From Agaricus subrufescens (taxonomy: Eukaryota; Basidiomycota; Agaricomycetes; Agaricales; Agaricaceae): a DNA stretch of 64,000 nucleotides. The first letter of the stretch is position 1, and every line of letters starts with the position of its first letter. The notes under the pieces are model-generated. The model worked only from the letters and a program-made list of their open reading frames with translations. It did not search any database and was not told the origin of the DNA. Positions 44,517 through 56,595 of this stretch are shown in pieces. The DNA lies in assembly GCA_029945375.1 (NCBI GenBank), contig CM057058.1:1240001-1304000 (forward strand), read 5' to 3'. The position numbers and the translations under genes are program-made.

Positions 44517-47500
44517 GTCTGTACATTTGGCTGATAGGTGATTTACCCTCTTCTTCCCTTCTAGTGTCGTGAATCCTTTGATTTCCATCACGGCAAAACA
44601 AATCTGGTCTCCAGCTCGTATCAGAAACCCTATGATGTCATAGGCCTTCAGCAACTCATTATTGATGGCATCATCTTTATCAAGGAGGCCGGCAAATTTT
44701 GGTTTATCGAAGTAGTCGAGGTTCCAGTTTCGAACACGGTATATACGATTTGACATTTGTCGATAGGATGTAGGATGTAAAGATGATACCGCTGTGTCGA
44801 TGTTTATTTCTATCCCATTGGCAATAAATGACCGGGGAGCTTTTAACTGTTCATTTGGGTTATCGGGGAGATTATCCTCCAATTCTTCAACATCCAACTC
44901 TTCCCTGAGCTCGTCTTCAATAGTCTGACTACTACTGTGACTGTGTTGTACAGCAGGTACATATTCAGCTTGTTCTTCAACCTTGGTCAGGCGTACACCA
45001 ACATAGACTTTGTTTGGCCGCAATATGTCCCTGTTGGGATCGGAGAAGATCGATGCAAAGTTGAAATCATTTTGGACTTTGGCATGTCCAAATAAGGATT
45101 CGAGTATTGCTACAGCCGCTTCGCGACCATGGTTCCATACCACAGCCAAATCCACATCGCCCACACACATATTCCCTAGCCATGAAGAGGGGTTGATGTG
45201 ATCCACCCCAATCGTTGAAGATAAATCCAGGTGACGATGACCCCGATCCAAATCAGGGTTGCGCTCGAATGATGTGTTGATTACAGAAGCGATCGCCATT
45301 TTCTTGCTGAGCTGCAAGATATCAAAATTTTGAGCATGGTCTAGTGTGCAGCAGTCACCAAACAGACCCTCCAGTCTATCTGTGCCCTCGTGGATGATGT
45401 AGAACATGAGATGTGGACCGATGATCTGGAGGTGTGCAACAACAAAAAAAATATTTTTGATGATTGCCTGAGTATCAGCGTACAAGGGCCCAGTCAGAAA
45501 AGCAGATCCATGTTCAAGTTGAAGCGCTACAGCCAAGTGGGCGAAGGTGGACAACGACTGCAATTGTTGGTCCAAGTCCATACGTACATCAACGAATGGC
45601 TCGACAAAGAAACTGAATACCGTGGCAACAAAACATATATGGGTGTATTGAAGCTGGGAAAACTCATCGGTTGGTGGTGGTACACTTTTCAGTTTGTTCA
45701 GATACCGGAGTAGCCGAACAGCCTTCGGTACATTTTGCTTGTCCTGGGCATTTAATATATCGTGTGCCTCATTCACTGGGATGTTCAGAGTAGTGACAAG
45801 TTGCTCACAGATATCGTTTGAGTTAATGAAATGGTCCTTGATAGTTAACCCCGTGCTTCGCAGGAGGGTGGCAAATCATTTGAAGATGTGTTTCGGATCG
45901 CAAGTGGCAGTTATAAGTTCCTTCGATGTATATAGATTGAGACCTAGGAGCGGCTCCAGCTTCTGCCCCAACTGCGATGTGGGATCTAATTTATAGCGAT
46001 TACAGAGATTGCTGCATGCTTGGCGAAAGGTTGCATCGCCATCACTTGCGATCGACCAGATAGGACCATTTCTTCTTCTTCCATTCTCGTGGCTGTTCCA
46101 CGAGTCAACAACTGTTTGAATCCAGTTACAGAGACTCTCTGCCTTTTCGGTTTTGGCAGTTGGGGAAAGAACGAGTGGCACAGGCGAGTAGTTTACAGCC
46201 TGGCTGTACGGTGCTACAACAACAACAGTAGCTTCAGTGCCCCAGCAAACTTTGTTCTTCTTGTTGCTCCCCTTCAAAGCATTATGTACTTCTTCAACAA
46301 CACCTGGATTGGTGACAAGAGTGTTCACATTGTGGGAATGCTCTCGACACAATCCCAGGATAATGCCACGTTCGGGACAATATCGACACTTCTGTTGAAT
46401 TGAAATTCCATCAAAACCGAGTATATTTCCTGGTAGGTCACCGGTGACAGCAGACGAAGCTGGTTTGAGGTTAGGGTTGAAAAAAGATGATATGTTGTGG
46501 TTGATCTCCTCAGCATTTGGAATCCCAACCAAAGGCAATAATCGTGGAACTATATTGTGACGTCGGAGAGTTCTTTCTGATGCAAAACCGTGTGAATGAC
46601 TTAATGCATATAGGAGGCGCCGTCCCCCTATTGCTTGGCAGAGAAATGCGACATCAAGTTCGCGTTGTGTAAATCCACCTCGTGGTGAATAGAGGTTGTC
46701 AATGGCTTGCTGGATTCGAGTTGCTATAGCAGTAGCACTGCTTCCATGACGAAGGGAGATAGATATAAGTTGGGTAAGACGGGGAATATCATTAGATGCG
46801 ATTAACATCATAATTCGTTTATACTCTTGGATCCTGTTTCGAATAATACGGTGTGAACGAGATTGATTGTTTAACTACATGATGTTTAATTAATCTAAAC
46901 TTAGGATAATTTGAAGAAAATGAAGCTTACCTGGCTTCGGAGTCGCCTAATGGTATTGGCCATCTGCCTCATTAGTGTGGCCTTTTGAAGGTCTGTCAGG
47001 TACATCCAAGGAGTATGATCCTTGACCTGCTGTGCCCGCTTGGTGACCATTTTAAATTCGACTGTATGAGGGACTTTTTGGCAAATAGCACAGGGGCTGG
47101 GACTGTCCTCACTGTCGATTTCAGTAACCTGACCCCAACAATTCCTCGCCCTAACCACCAACCCATTCTTATCTCCATCTATGGCAATCGGACTCCACCC
47201 TATTTCCTGTGACTTGTGAAGCCGAAATGGGTATGTCTCCCAGATAGAGCCAGGCAACCATTGTACCCATTGCCCAGGGCACTCAGCGTCAATCCAACCA
47301 GTATTATTAGATTCGACTGACGTTGATCCCGGAAGGAAGAAACGCTGTAGTTGAAAGCTTCCCTGGCCATCAAGCACTGCCTCCAAAGCCTGAAACTTCC
47401 TTCCAGCCAACCTGTCTTTCCACTCCTTACAGGGAGTATGATGCTGCTCGAAGTGATGTGGATTTGCAGTGGCCGGAAGTCTGATTGGTTTGTGACACAG

Positions 47501-47785
47501 ATTGCAGGCGACTATGTGCTGCTTTAGCTGAGGATCAAATTTTGTTTCAAATTGCTTCCCATTCTCGAGGACAATAACGGTATCATGAAGTAGTGGCTTG
47601 TTCCGTGGTGGGCCTGGTGGCATGGAAAATGAAGGAATTTCAAAGGCAGATATTATTCTATAGAAAAATTTAAACATGCTACTGAATTTTGACATTACAG
47701 TTCTGCAGCGATTATCTTATCGTGATGTCATCAGCAGAGTGACAAGGCATGATACTCAGCGTGATGTTGAGCATGATGATAGGCA

Positions 47786-47881
47786 TCTGCAACTGCCTCG
47801 TGAGAATTCTGAAATAGGCAAGTGGGGCGGAGGCACTTGCAGGGGGTTGATTTCACAGCTTGCTCGGTTGCCAGCCCCTTG
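47786..47881 (-). repeat. Right TIR of inner transposon
   Basis: A 96-bp inverted repeat matching 35285-35380, next to the GGTTATTC duplication. Confidence 0.9.
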
Positions 47882-50785
47882 GGTTATTCACTAGGTTATT
47901 TACCAAACACGTGATCATATCTATTTTTGGCAGCAGTACAATGGCAGCTAAATGTTAAACGACACTGAAAAATCATTATCATCACCATCAGTGACCAATT
48001 CTTCGGCTATAGACCCCAATGAAGATGTCATGGGAAGGCCTATAGGTGCCTGGTCCATGGATAATGCATATGCAATATGAGGGGATTCCAACGCCACCGG
48101 AGAGGCATTGATGCAGCCTGCCATCAAGTGCGGTCTAGCCTCCTGGGACAACCAGCTCATATCACCCTCCAAGTCATTTGAGCCATCTTCATGAATGGCC
48201 ACTGCTGGCATTCTCTCCACTGGAATTGATACCCCTTCGTTGTCTTGAACTATATCGTCTGTGAAACATTGACTAAAATTATAGAAACGCAATTTAGGCC
48301 TGTGCTTGGAATGCATGCGAGGCTGGAAACATGACTTTGAGATATTTTGATAACTATTATAGTGAGAACAAAATACCTTGCTATCATCTTTGGAGTTGCG
48401 ACATACATGAGTCATTGCACCCATGGTATTAACTGAGATGCGAGAGCGTAAAGGCGGAGACAGCCAGGTAAAAACTGAGCCTGTATGCTCCTCCTCCATA
48501 GAGTTGATATGGATTGAGAATAGTTTAATAGCCAATATCTAAAAAGAGAGAATAAGCTGGTTGAATATAAAATGGATGACCGAAGATGCACCAGTAGCAC
48601 CTGCGAGAACTCATGGTTGACCAACACCCTCCACCATAACAGTGGTCCAATCTCTTCATCATATGGTGTATTGAAGGGGTACTGCTGTCGTGAATAGGCC
48701 ATCAACTCATTAAGTAGTGTAGTAACAAATTTTGATGCACAATTCTGCCATTTTGTAAACTCTGGCTTATGACCTTCTTTGATTTCGTTCTCAGCCATGG
48801 TCACAAGGTAATTCATGACCTTCTTGAAAGTGGTAACATTCCTAATCCCAGCATAATCCACATTGTCGTCTGGTGCTGGTTGTAATTTGAATAAAGCGCT
48901 GGTGATATGCGCTGTCACAATAACCATGAGGCATATAGAAAGGTTTGGCAATGCAGTAGCCACTTACAAGGTACAAGATATGCTGTAGTGACATACAGGT
49001 CACTGGCCAGGTTACCACTTCCAAATAGTTGATTGTATTGCCATTCCATTATTGCCTCTATTTCACTTTTCTCTTCAAGTGGCCATTCCAGTCTGGAATC
49101 ACTGAGGGTTTCCAGAGTGCATGCAACAAACGCATGAAAAAACAAATAGACATTGGCAGCCGTAGCTTGGTTTGACTCCAGGCATGCCATGGCCTGGAGT
49201 GCTGGAGTCCCCAGGCGAATAAAGCGAGCCAAATCAAACTCGAACTCCATTGTGGAATGGCTGGGTTGGGTTTGGAAGAATTGGGCATATTGCTAATAAA
49301 ACACAAGCACGGTCAATGGCAGCATAGAGAGTGCAACGAATAAAGTGTACACCTAAATCAAACTTCCCACATTTAACAATCTCTTTTATGACACGAAGGT
49401 TTCATTCAATGGAGCATGCTGCATAAATGAGGGTTCCAAATCATGTCTTGCCTACAGCCTCGAGGCCCTGTCCTGGTGCTCCTGGCAGTACTTTACGCAC
49501 TGCTTTGAACTCGGCCATGCCTATATGAGAGCGGTGTATCCTAGTGATCACCACACGAACAATTGATAAAGTCTAGTATAAGTTGTGAGTAACCCTGGCA
49601 TTAAAATAAATGACAATGGTGTTGCACCTTTACAAAAAGTGGAATCTTGATAATACTACCTATCATATTACTGAGATGGTGCACGCAATCTGCTACCAGT
49701 ATGATTGTGGGCACGCTGTGAGCTACTTTGGTGTGTCCAAGTAGAGTGTTGCCAGTGCTGTCTGACACCATACACGAAAATCAGGGAATCGTGTGTGGGT
49801 GGTCTATAGTTAGGATTTGCAAGAGCAAACATCTTCTTCCACGCATTTGAGGAGGCAACTGATAATGGGATGCCGCATATACAAAAGAATTTGGTGATAG
49901 CCCTCGTAATTTCTTGGTGGCGATCTGCTTTACCAAGCTGTTGAGCATAGTTGAACCAGTCTTGACTGCCCTGGGGTTGGTATTACCTCTTTGGGTGTTG
50001 ATGTCGGTTGCTTGTTGCTCCCATCGCCTCCTTTGCCCTCTACCCCCTTTACTGCTATTTTCCCATCAGCGACACTCCATCTGCCTGCAGGTGCACACTC
50101 TGCTGACTTCACGTGTACCAAGGCTTGAACATCACTACTACTAATTACACTAGGTTTTGGAGCCTTTCACACGCCGTTCCTTCCGCTCTCCCCCTTGCCG
50201 TAGCGATGAAAAGTTTGATATCTGCTTCACTGATTTCTTTCTCACCGTTTTCCTACTCTGCTTCACGCTGTTTGACCCTAACCTTGGATTGAAAAATTTG
50301 CCAACACATTGCCAGTCATTGTTGTACCGCCCCACCTGTTTACACAACCGTCACATTCGTTGTCACGCGTACATGTGATCGTCGTTGAATGTAGTTGGTT
50401 TCTTGATTTCTGTCCCAACGTTGATCACACCACATTCACTGGCCTACGACCGCTCCCAGTCGTCCCAGTAAATGTTGTGGCATTCGGCACTATATACCCT
50501 CTACTACCCTCTCTCCCTTATGCTATCCATTTTATATCTTTCTTGGACTTGAGTTGTCAACTTCTTTGACCCGCTTATATGTCACTACAAAGTCTTACCT
50601 ACAAGTTCTCTCTCTTCTCCAGGTGATTACTCACTTTCTCGAAAGTCATCCCTCTCTCACACATTTTTTCTGTGATTCTCTACATGAACAACCATGAACA
50701 ACATACCTGCACTGCATGATTTCATCACTTTTTTGGGGGTTCAACCCGTGTTTCACCTCCTCCGCTAATTGTTTCTTCCCAGAAC

Positions 50786-53700
50786 ATGTCTTTTCCCAGT
50801 GATGAAGACCAACCCCACCGCTCTCTTCGTTTGAATAGCGATTCCTATGCATCTCATCCTGCCCCTAGATTGCCTGTTATCATTTCCGTAAGTTTCATTA
50901 CATTTTTTTTTAATGTATGTTGAAACTTTCTTATAGTCAGTGCCACCAACGAGTTACACTCACCATGAACCCCTTCCCCAGCACTCATCATCGTCCGATG
51001 TACGTTCTCATTTATATCATACATCATATTTCTTCTTACATGTGAGATTAAATCATTTAGCATGATTCTATTGCTGTTACTGCGAACGAGGAGATGGTGG
51101 TTTCCCACTCTAATCATGATGCTGAACAAATGCGTATGTTGAATGATAATCTACTTATTTCTATGTTCTCTGATAATCTTTTTAGCTCATCACCATTTGT
51201 TTTGTATTGCACGTATGACAGTAGATGATAGTTATGGACAACAGGATGCGGGTAGCATGACAATTGCTTGCCCATTTTGTGGAGCGTCTCATTGGATTGA
51301 TGAACGAGTTCTTTCAACAAGTCTCTCACATCCGGAATTTGAGTTGTGCTGTCAATGAGGCAAAATCAAACTTCCTTTCTTGCCACCACCTCCACAACCA
51401 CTATACAATTTATTCGTGGGACACTCTCCGGATGCTCTTGAATTCCGTCATAACATTGTTCGTTATAATGCTAGCCTGGCTTTTACTTCTATGGGTGTGG
51501 ATATCGATCGATCTATGTATGGTCGGGGACCACCAGTCTTTTGTATTCATGGAGAATTGACCCATCTCGCTGGTTCACTCCTACCAGAGCCAGACTCAGC
51601 ACCAAGCTACGCACAACTCTATATCTATAATCACCACGATGCTCTGCAACACCGGGTTTCTCATAATGATGAACTATCACTCAATACATTAAATCGCCTA
51701 CAGCAAATGTTACATAGAGAAAATGCATATGCGAAAATATATCAACATGCATATGAAATCTTGCGTCGCCATGATAGCCCAGACATATCCTTGAAGCTTT
51801 GCGTTCTTCCAGGCCATGACCCTCGCCGATATAATGAACCATCTGCAGATGAAGTTGGTGTCATTCTTCCTGGAGAAGAACATCAAGGGAGTTATCGCAA
51901 TATCATACTCCACCTCCGTCCTCAATATTGGGAAGATTCTACGCATAATCCAACTCATTTGAGATTAGAAAGAATAAATGAAGGGCATGCAGTGTATTCA
52001 CCTCTGCACTATGTTCTGCTCTTCCCCCATGGAGAAGCTGGGTGGTATCAGGGTTTAGAAGTCCCAGACAATCCCAGACGTGTCACTCTTCTTCAGTATA
52101 CTGCCTATCGTATTCAAGCACGATCTCATGAATTCTCAACTATCCTTCATGGTGGATCTCTTTTTCAGCGGTACCTGGTGGATATGTTTGCATGTATAGA
52201 CCAAGAACAACTCCGGTATATACGAACTCAGCAACCCAAGCTACGTATTACTATGCTTGGTGGTCTTGAAGATGCATTATGTCGAGATGATAATGATTTC
52301 AGGCCATCTCAAATTGGACAGCGAATCATTCTTCCTTCATCTTATCATGGTGGGCCACGAGACATGCATCAACGTTACCTCGATGGTATGGCTATTGCTA
52401 GGCACTATCAAAAAATCGATATCTTCCTTACGATGACTGCGAACCCAAAATGGCCTGAAATACAGAATGAATTACTTCCTGGCCAAACAGCAAATGACAG
52501 GCCAGATCTCATTTCACGTGTTTTTCAAGTGAAAAAGAAAGTTCTGCTGAATGCCATCGTCAATGATGGAATCTTGGGGAAATGTATCGCTTATGTTTAT
52601 GCTATCGAGTTCCAGAAACGAGGCCTCCCCCATATGCATCTTTTGGTATTTTTGCAACACGACTACAAACTATTGTCCCCTGATATCGTTGATTCTGTTA
52701 TTTCTGCTGAGTGGCCGGATCCTACTACACAACCTCTCTTATTTGCTGTGGTCAAAAAGTTCATGATCCATGGGCCTTGTGGACTGTTAAATCCTAGTGC
52801 ACCATGCATGAAGAATGGTCAATGTTCTGTGGGATATCCCAAAAACTATCAAGCATTTACTGTAATGGATGAAAATTCATATCCTCACTATCGACGTTTA
52901 AATGATGGACATGAATATGTGGTTGGCGGTATAAAGGTTGATAATCGATGGATTGTTCCCTACAACCCTTTTTGCATTTTATGGATGGCATGCCATATCA
53001 ATGTTGAATGCGCTTTCTTTTTTGGTTCAATGAAATACATCAACGAATACTTGAACAAAGGTGGAGATTGTGGGACACTACAAGTTCAACGAAATGATGA
53101 TGAAGTAAAGCAATATATTGATGGTCGTTATTTCTCTGCTTCAGAAGCAGCTTGGCGCATATTCCAATATCCCTTACACAACCAACATCCTAATGTTGTA
53201 CGCCTACCCATCCATTTACCTCATGAACAATGTGTTGTCTTCGATCCTCTCGACAATGCTGAGCATATTGTTGAATATGCAGAAAATACGGTCACTGCAC
53301 TTATGGCATTTTTCAATGCGAACAAATTGGAAGACGATGCTGGCAATACTGCCCGAAATCTTACTTACCAAGAATTCCCACAATTTTTTGTCCTCAAACC
53401 AGATCCAAATAACAGACGATTAAAGGTATTGTTAAATGTTTCTTATAGTTAAATCAGAGCTAATTAACAAATGATTTCAGTTGTGGTCATTGCGCCAAAG
53501 GAAAGGTTTTGCTTTAGGTCGGATGACATATGTCCCTCCTACTGCAGGAGAAAAATTTTACTTGCACACTCTACTTATGGTTGTGCGAGGACCAACTTCA
53601 TTCTGTGACCTCAAAACTGTTGATGGTCATCTATGTGATTCATTTCAAGCTGCCTGCCTTCACCGTGGTCTGTTGCAGGACAATGGAGAATGGCGTGTCT

Positions 53701-55475
53701 GTCTCGAAGATGCTGCAGGTATTCAAACTGGTTCTCAACTGCGTCATCTGTTTGCAACTATTCTTTTATTCTCAAATCCATCTGAACCTAACTCTTTGTG
53801 GCTACAATTCCGTCAATCAATCTGTGATGATGTCGAGTATCAACTTCAAGAATTGGGAAAAACATCAATTTCGGAAAATGATATCTATGACTATGGTCTC
53901 TATTTGATTGATGAAATACTTCAAGATTCAAACCATACTCTTTCTGATTTTCCTGACATGCCAAAACCATGTGAAAGCTTTTCAACATGGTTTACAATTG
54001 CGCACAATCAGCTTATAACCCAGCAAACAAACTATGACACTGTGTCCGAAAACTTGCAAGCTGACAGACTGTTGGCAACACTAAACTGTGACCAAAAAAG
54101 TGCTTTCTTTCGCATTTTAGAGTCTATTTGTTCTACAAATGGAAAGGCTTTCTTTATTGATGGTTATGGCAGGACAGGAAAAACTTATCTCTACAAGACT
54201 CTCTGCCATGCTGTCCGTGGGAAAAAAATGATTATTATCTGTGTTGCATCTACCGGGCTTGCCTGTCTCCTTTTACCTGGTGGTCAAACAGCACATTCCA
54301 TGTTCAAGATTCCCATTGACAATTTGGATGCCGACTCTATGTGTAGCATTCCAAAAGAGAGTTTACGTGCCGAGCTTTTAAAAACTGCTCATGCTATTAT
54401 TTTTGATGAATGTCTCATGACTCAGAGATATTCTTTTGAAGCTCTTGATCGTACTTTCCAAGACTTACGTGACTGTTCTCAACCATTTGGTGGTTTAACC
54501 ATGATTTTTGGTGGTGATTTCCAGCAAATACTCCCAGTCATTCCACACGGTACTCGAGCTGACATTGTTGATGCATCATTTTGCAAATCCTATCTTTGGC
54601 TCAAAATGGAAATAATCAAACTTCGGGTAAACATGCGACTTCAACAAAATGAAGAAGATAGGAAATTTTCTCAATGGTTGCTTGACATTGGTCATGGAAA
54701 GGATACCGATGACAATGGATATGTCTCCATTCCAAATCACATGATCACCTATGACGAAAATGATTTAATTAATCGTGTCTATGATCATATTTCTGAAATA
54801 GCCGATGAAGACCATGGACAGTATTTCCTCAAGCATGCTATTCTTTCTCCACGCAATGTTGATGTTCAACAAACCAATCAAAAGATTTTAACAAGAATGA
54901 AAGGTGAAGAAATCATTTTCCATAGTGCTGATAGCATAGAACAAGAAAATTGTTCTCACGAAAATCAAAATGCTGTCCCTCAAGATTTTCTACATTCATT
55001 ACAGCCTGCTTCTCTGCCACTTTCTGAATTGAAGCTAAAAATTGGTTGTCCATTAATGCTTCTTCGCAACCTTGCCCCTGGTAAAGGACTTTGTAATGGG
55101 ACACGAATGATCCTGTTACAAGCTTACTGACGAACTCTGGAGGTTTTGATTATTGGTGGTGATCATAACGGTGAAAAGGCTTTTATCCCCCGTATTTCAT
55201 TGAAACCAAGCAATCATGAGTATCCTTTTACCCTCAAACGACATCAATTCCCTGTCCGTTTATCTTTTGCGATGACTATTAATAAAGCACAGGGTCAATC
55301 ATTGAAATATGTTGGGATTCATTTAATTTCTCCTGTTTTTTGTCATGGACAACTTTATGTTGCTCTATCTCGGGCTACTTCTTCACAGCACGTAACTATT
55401 CTTCTCCCTTCCAGTGATATTGGTAAAAACAGAAAAACAATGAATGTTGTCTATCCTGAAGTAATCATAGACTAA
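50786..55475 (+). pseudogene. Helitron Rep-helicase with two in-frame TGA codons
   Basis: Exons 50786-50887, 50937-50999, 51061-51133, 51186-53425 and 53481-55475. Early comes a zinc-type segment C-P-F-C-G-A-S-H-W-I-D-E-R. The Rep domain has the HUH-type L-P-H-M-H-L-L-V-F-L (about 52630-52660) and the catalytic tyrosine pair in K-Y-I-N-E-Y-L-N-K (about 53035-53060). The PIF1-like helicase has P-loop G-Y-G-R-T-G-K-T (about 54163), F-D-E-C, G-G-D-F-Q-Q and the C-terminal T-I-N-K-A-Q-G-Q-S and Y-V-A-L-S-R motifs. TGA at 51356-51358 (C-C-Q-stop-G-K-I-K) and 55128-55130 (Q-A-Y-stop-R-T-L-E-V) break an otherwise full-length protein. Both fit CGA-to-TGA change. Confidence 0.88.
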
Positions 55476-55553
55476 ATTATACTGTTTATATACAAAGTCA
55501 TTATTTTTTAAATGTTTGGCACCATCGTGTTTCACACTTGACTTTCATCACTG

Positions 55554-56474
55554 ATGTCATCAATCAACAATCCTGGATCCATCACCATTGCTTCTGTCGC
55601 AATGCTATCATGTCCACGTTCACTTGAACCTGATAAGGGTCCAAGAAACAAGATCTTTGACATCAATCTGAATGTTTCAGATGGTGCTGAAGAAACAACT
55701 CTTGGTTTACTCTGCTACTTTGTGCCACAAAATCTCATGGATGCGGTACAAAACATACAAGATTTCGTTCAAGTTTTTGTACTTGCATCAATTTCAGCCA
55801 TGCCATCATCAGGTCCTGCTGATAAGTCTATCGAAACTAATGCCACTGAATCTTGGTTGGAATATGCATTTATTGGGGATATAATTCAAGTAAGTGTCAC
55901 CGTAACCTTCTATAGATCAACATTTCATGGACCTTTGTCTCAGCTCATTTTCATCACTGACATCGACAACAGTTACCAACCATACATTAATCTGTCCGGT
56001 ACTGTTACAAACAGCAACCATGCTGATTGCGCTTTCGATGTCAATCCCAACCAATATTCTTATCTACTCCACGGAGCACAATCTTTCCCTGCCCATTTCC
56101 TCATCACGAATACCAAAAGATGGTCAAAGAAAAAACCAATCCCTACTGTTGGTTCTACTGTTTCTGTTGGTGGATTTTTGCTCCATGTTGAACGTGCAGA
56201 AAATAAAGCAATCATTGCTTTTCATATCGACATTTCAAATGTTGCTTATCTCACTAATCGGAGTCAAACAATTCAACCACAAGTAACAGCCAAATCAAAT
56301 GCTACCAAACCACAATTGAAAGTTCAGTTCGATTACAAGGCTCCCCGAAATAAAGGCCTAAAGCGTAATGAACCTGGATCCGAAGATTCACATACTGCTG
56401 ATGAAAAAGATAATAAAGATTTCAATACCGGCAAAGAGGAGGACGTTGTGGTTGAAGAAAAAAAATACTCATGA
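55554..56474 (+). CDS. Helitron-borne accessory ORF, possibly RPA-like
   Basis: 306 aa from ATG 55554 to TGA, on the same strand as the Rep-helicase and inside the Helitron borders. Many Helitrons carry a replication protein A-like OB-fold gene at this place. The alternation of short hydrophobic strands (I-I-Q-V-S-V-T-V-T-F-Y-R-S near residues 110-122; G-S-T-V-S-V-G-G-F-L-L-H-V near 205-217) is compatible with that, but I see no diagnostic RPA motif. The last ~50 residues are charged and low-complexity. The intact frame next to a broken Rep gene is notable. Confidence 0.55.
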   Translation: MSSINNPGSITIASVAMLSCPRSLEPDKGPRNKIFDINLNVSDGAEETTLGLLCYFVPQNLMDAVQNIQDFVQVFVLASISAMPSSGPADKSIETNATESWLEYAFIGDIIQVSVTVTFYRSTFHGPLSQLIFITDIDNSYQPYINLSGTVTNSNHADCAFDVNPNQYSYLLHGAQSFPAHFLITNTKRWSKKKPIPTVGSTVSVGGFLLHVERAENKAIIAFHIDISNVAYLTNRSQTIQPQVTAKSNATKPQLKVQFDYKAPRNKGLKRNEPGSEDSHTADEKDNKDFNTGKEEDVVVEEKKYS

Positions 56475-56558
56475 GCCTGGTAGTAGTAAACGTCTTCGGC
56501 GCCATGTTTAAGCACAAGAATTCTGTAATATGATATGTATTTCGATTTCATATTTTCG

Positions 56559-56595
56559 AGCGGCAGGAGCCGAGCGAAGCGAGGCCCTGCGCTAG
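56559..56595 (+). terminator. Helitron 3' hairpin and CTAG end
   Basis: A stem of two 4-bp halves with a one-base bulge (56559-56567 with 56586-56593) encloses a GC-rich loop, and CTAG closes the element. This is the Helitron transposition terminator, not a transcription terminator. Confidence 0.75.

Larger units (their letters stand above)
36691..44521 (+). mobile_element. Gypsy/chromovirus LTR retrotransposon
   Basis: LTRs lie at 36696-37261 (566 bp) and 43947-44516 (570 bp), flanked by the 5-bp duplication gtctg (36691-36695, 44517-44521). The LTRs differ by three substitutions, all C/T, and a few 1-2 nt indels, so insertion is recent. Internal order is a leader with self-priming site, an extra ORF, gag, protease-RT-RNase H-integrase, then a chromodomain, which is the chromovirus plan. 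A purine-rich polypurine tract (aaaagagagggtaa) sits just before the 3' LTR. One TGA separates integrase from the chromodomain. Confidence 0.95.
35490..47623 (-). pseudogene. Transposase-like gene of inner transposon, split by gypsy and a TGA
   Basis: The coding parts run minus-strand 47623-46901, 46811-44517, then across the gypsy to 36690-36271, 36265-35927 and 36014-35490, with small introns. The N-terminus has a Cys/His cluster (C-N-L-C ... H-H-F-E-Q-H-H). The middle has an RNase H-like pattern of acidic residues: LGFDGIS, IASDGD, then C-D-P-K-H-I-F-K and later G-T-D-R-L-E-G-L-F-G-D, consistent with a DDE transposase with a C/DxxH motif. The C-terminus has zinc-finger-like segments (H-C-F-V-C-G, P-C-G-F-C-G, H-C-S-L-C). 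An in-frame TGA at 45876-45878 follows H-I-F-K, where Arg is expected. Removing the gypsy with one 5-bp duplication restores the frame exactly. I recognise this as a widespread agaricomycete family but cannot assign its superfamily. Confidence 0.7.
35277..47889. mobile_element. Inner DNA transposon with 96-bp TIRs, nested in the hAT
   Basis: The element is 35285-47881. Its TIRs (35285-35380 and 47786-47881) start CAAGGGGCTGGCAACC and differ at one position in 96. A perfect 8-bp duplication GGTTATTC flanks it at 35277-35284 and 47882-47889. Removing it reunites the subterminal part of the outer hAT. It carries one minus-strand transposase gene, which was then hit by a gypsy element. Without the gypsy it is about 4.8 kb. 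The superfamily is not certain; an 8-bp duplication fits hAT, P or KDZ-type elements. Confidence 0.88.
50132..56595 (+). mobile_element. Helitron nested in the hAT gene
   Basis: The 5' end TCACTACTACTAATTACAC lies at 50132 after an A. The 3' end is CTAG at 56592-56595, followed by T, so insertion is between A and T as for all Helitrons. A hairpin (AGCG-CAGG with CCTG-CGCT, 56559-56593) precedes the end. Excising exactly 50132-56595 joins the two parts of the hAT frame with no shift: 53 + 10 nt between the TGA and the next in-frame codon block. This independently confirms both borders. Confidence 0.88.

Noticed and set aside
45390..46403. Plus-strand open frames inside the inner transposon
   Set aside because: They are antisense to a transposase frame with clear catalytic-type motifs and show no features of their own.
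35285..47881. Reading the 96-bp TIR pair as internal repeats of one big element
   Set aside because: A perfect 8-bp duplication lies exactly outside the pair and removing the segment reunites hAT subterminal motifs, so it is a separate nested element.
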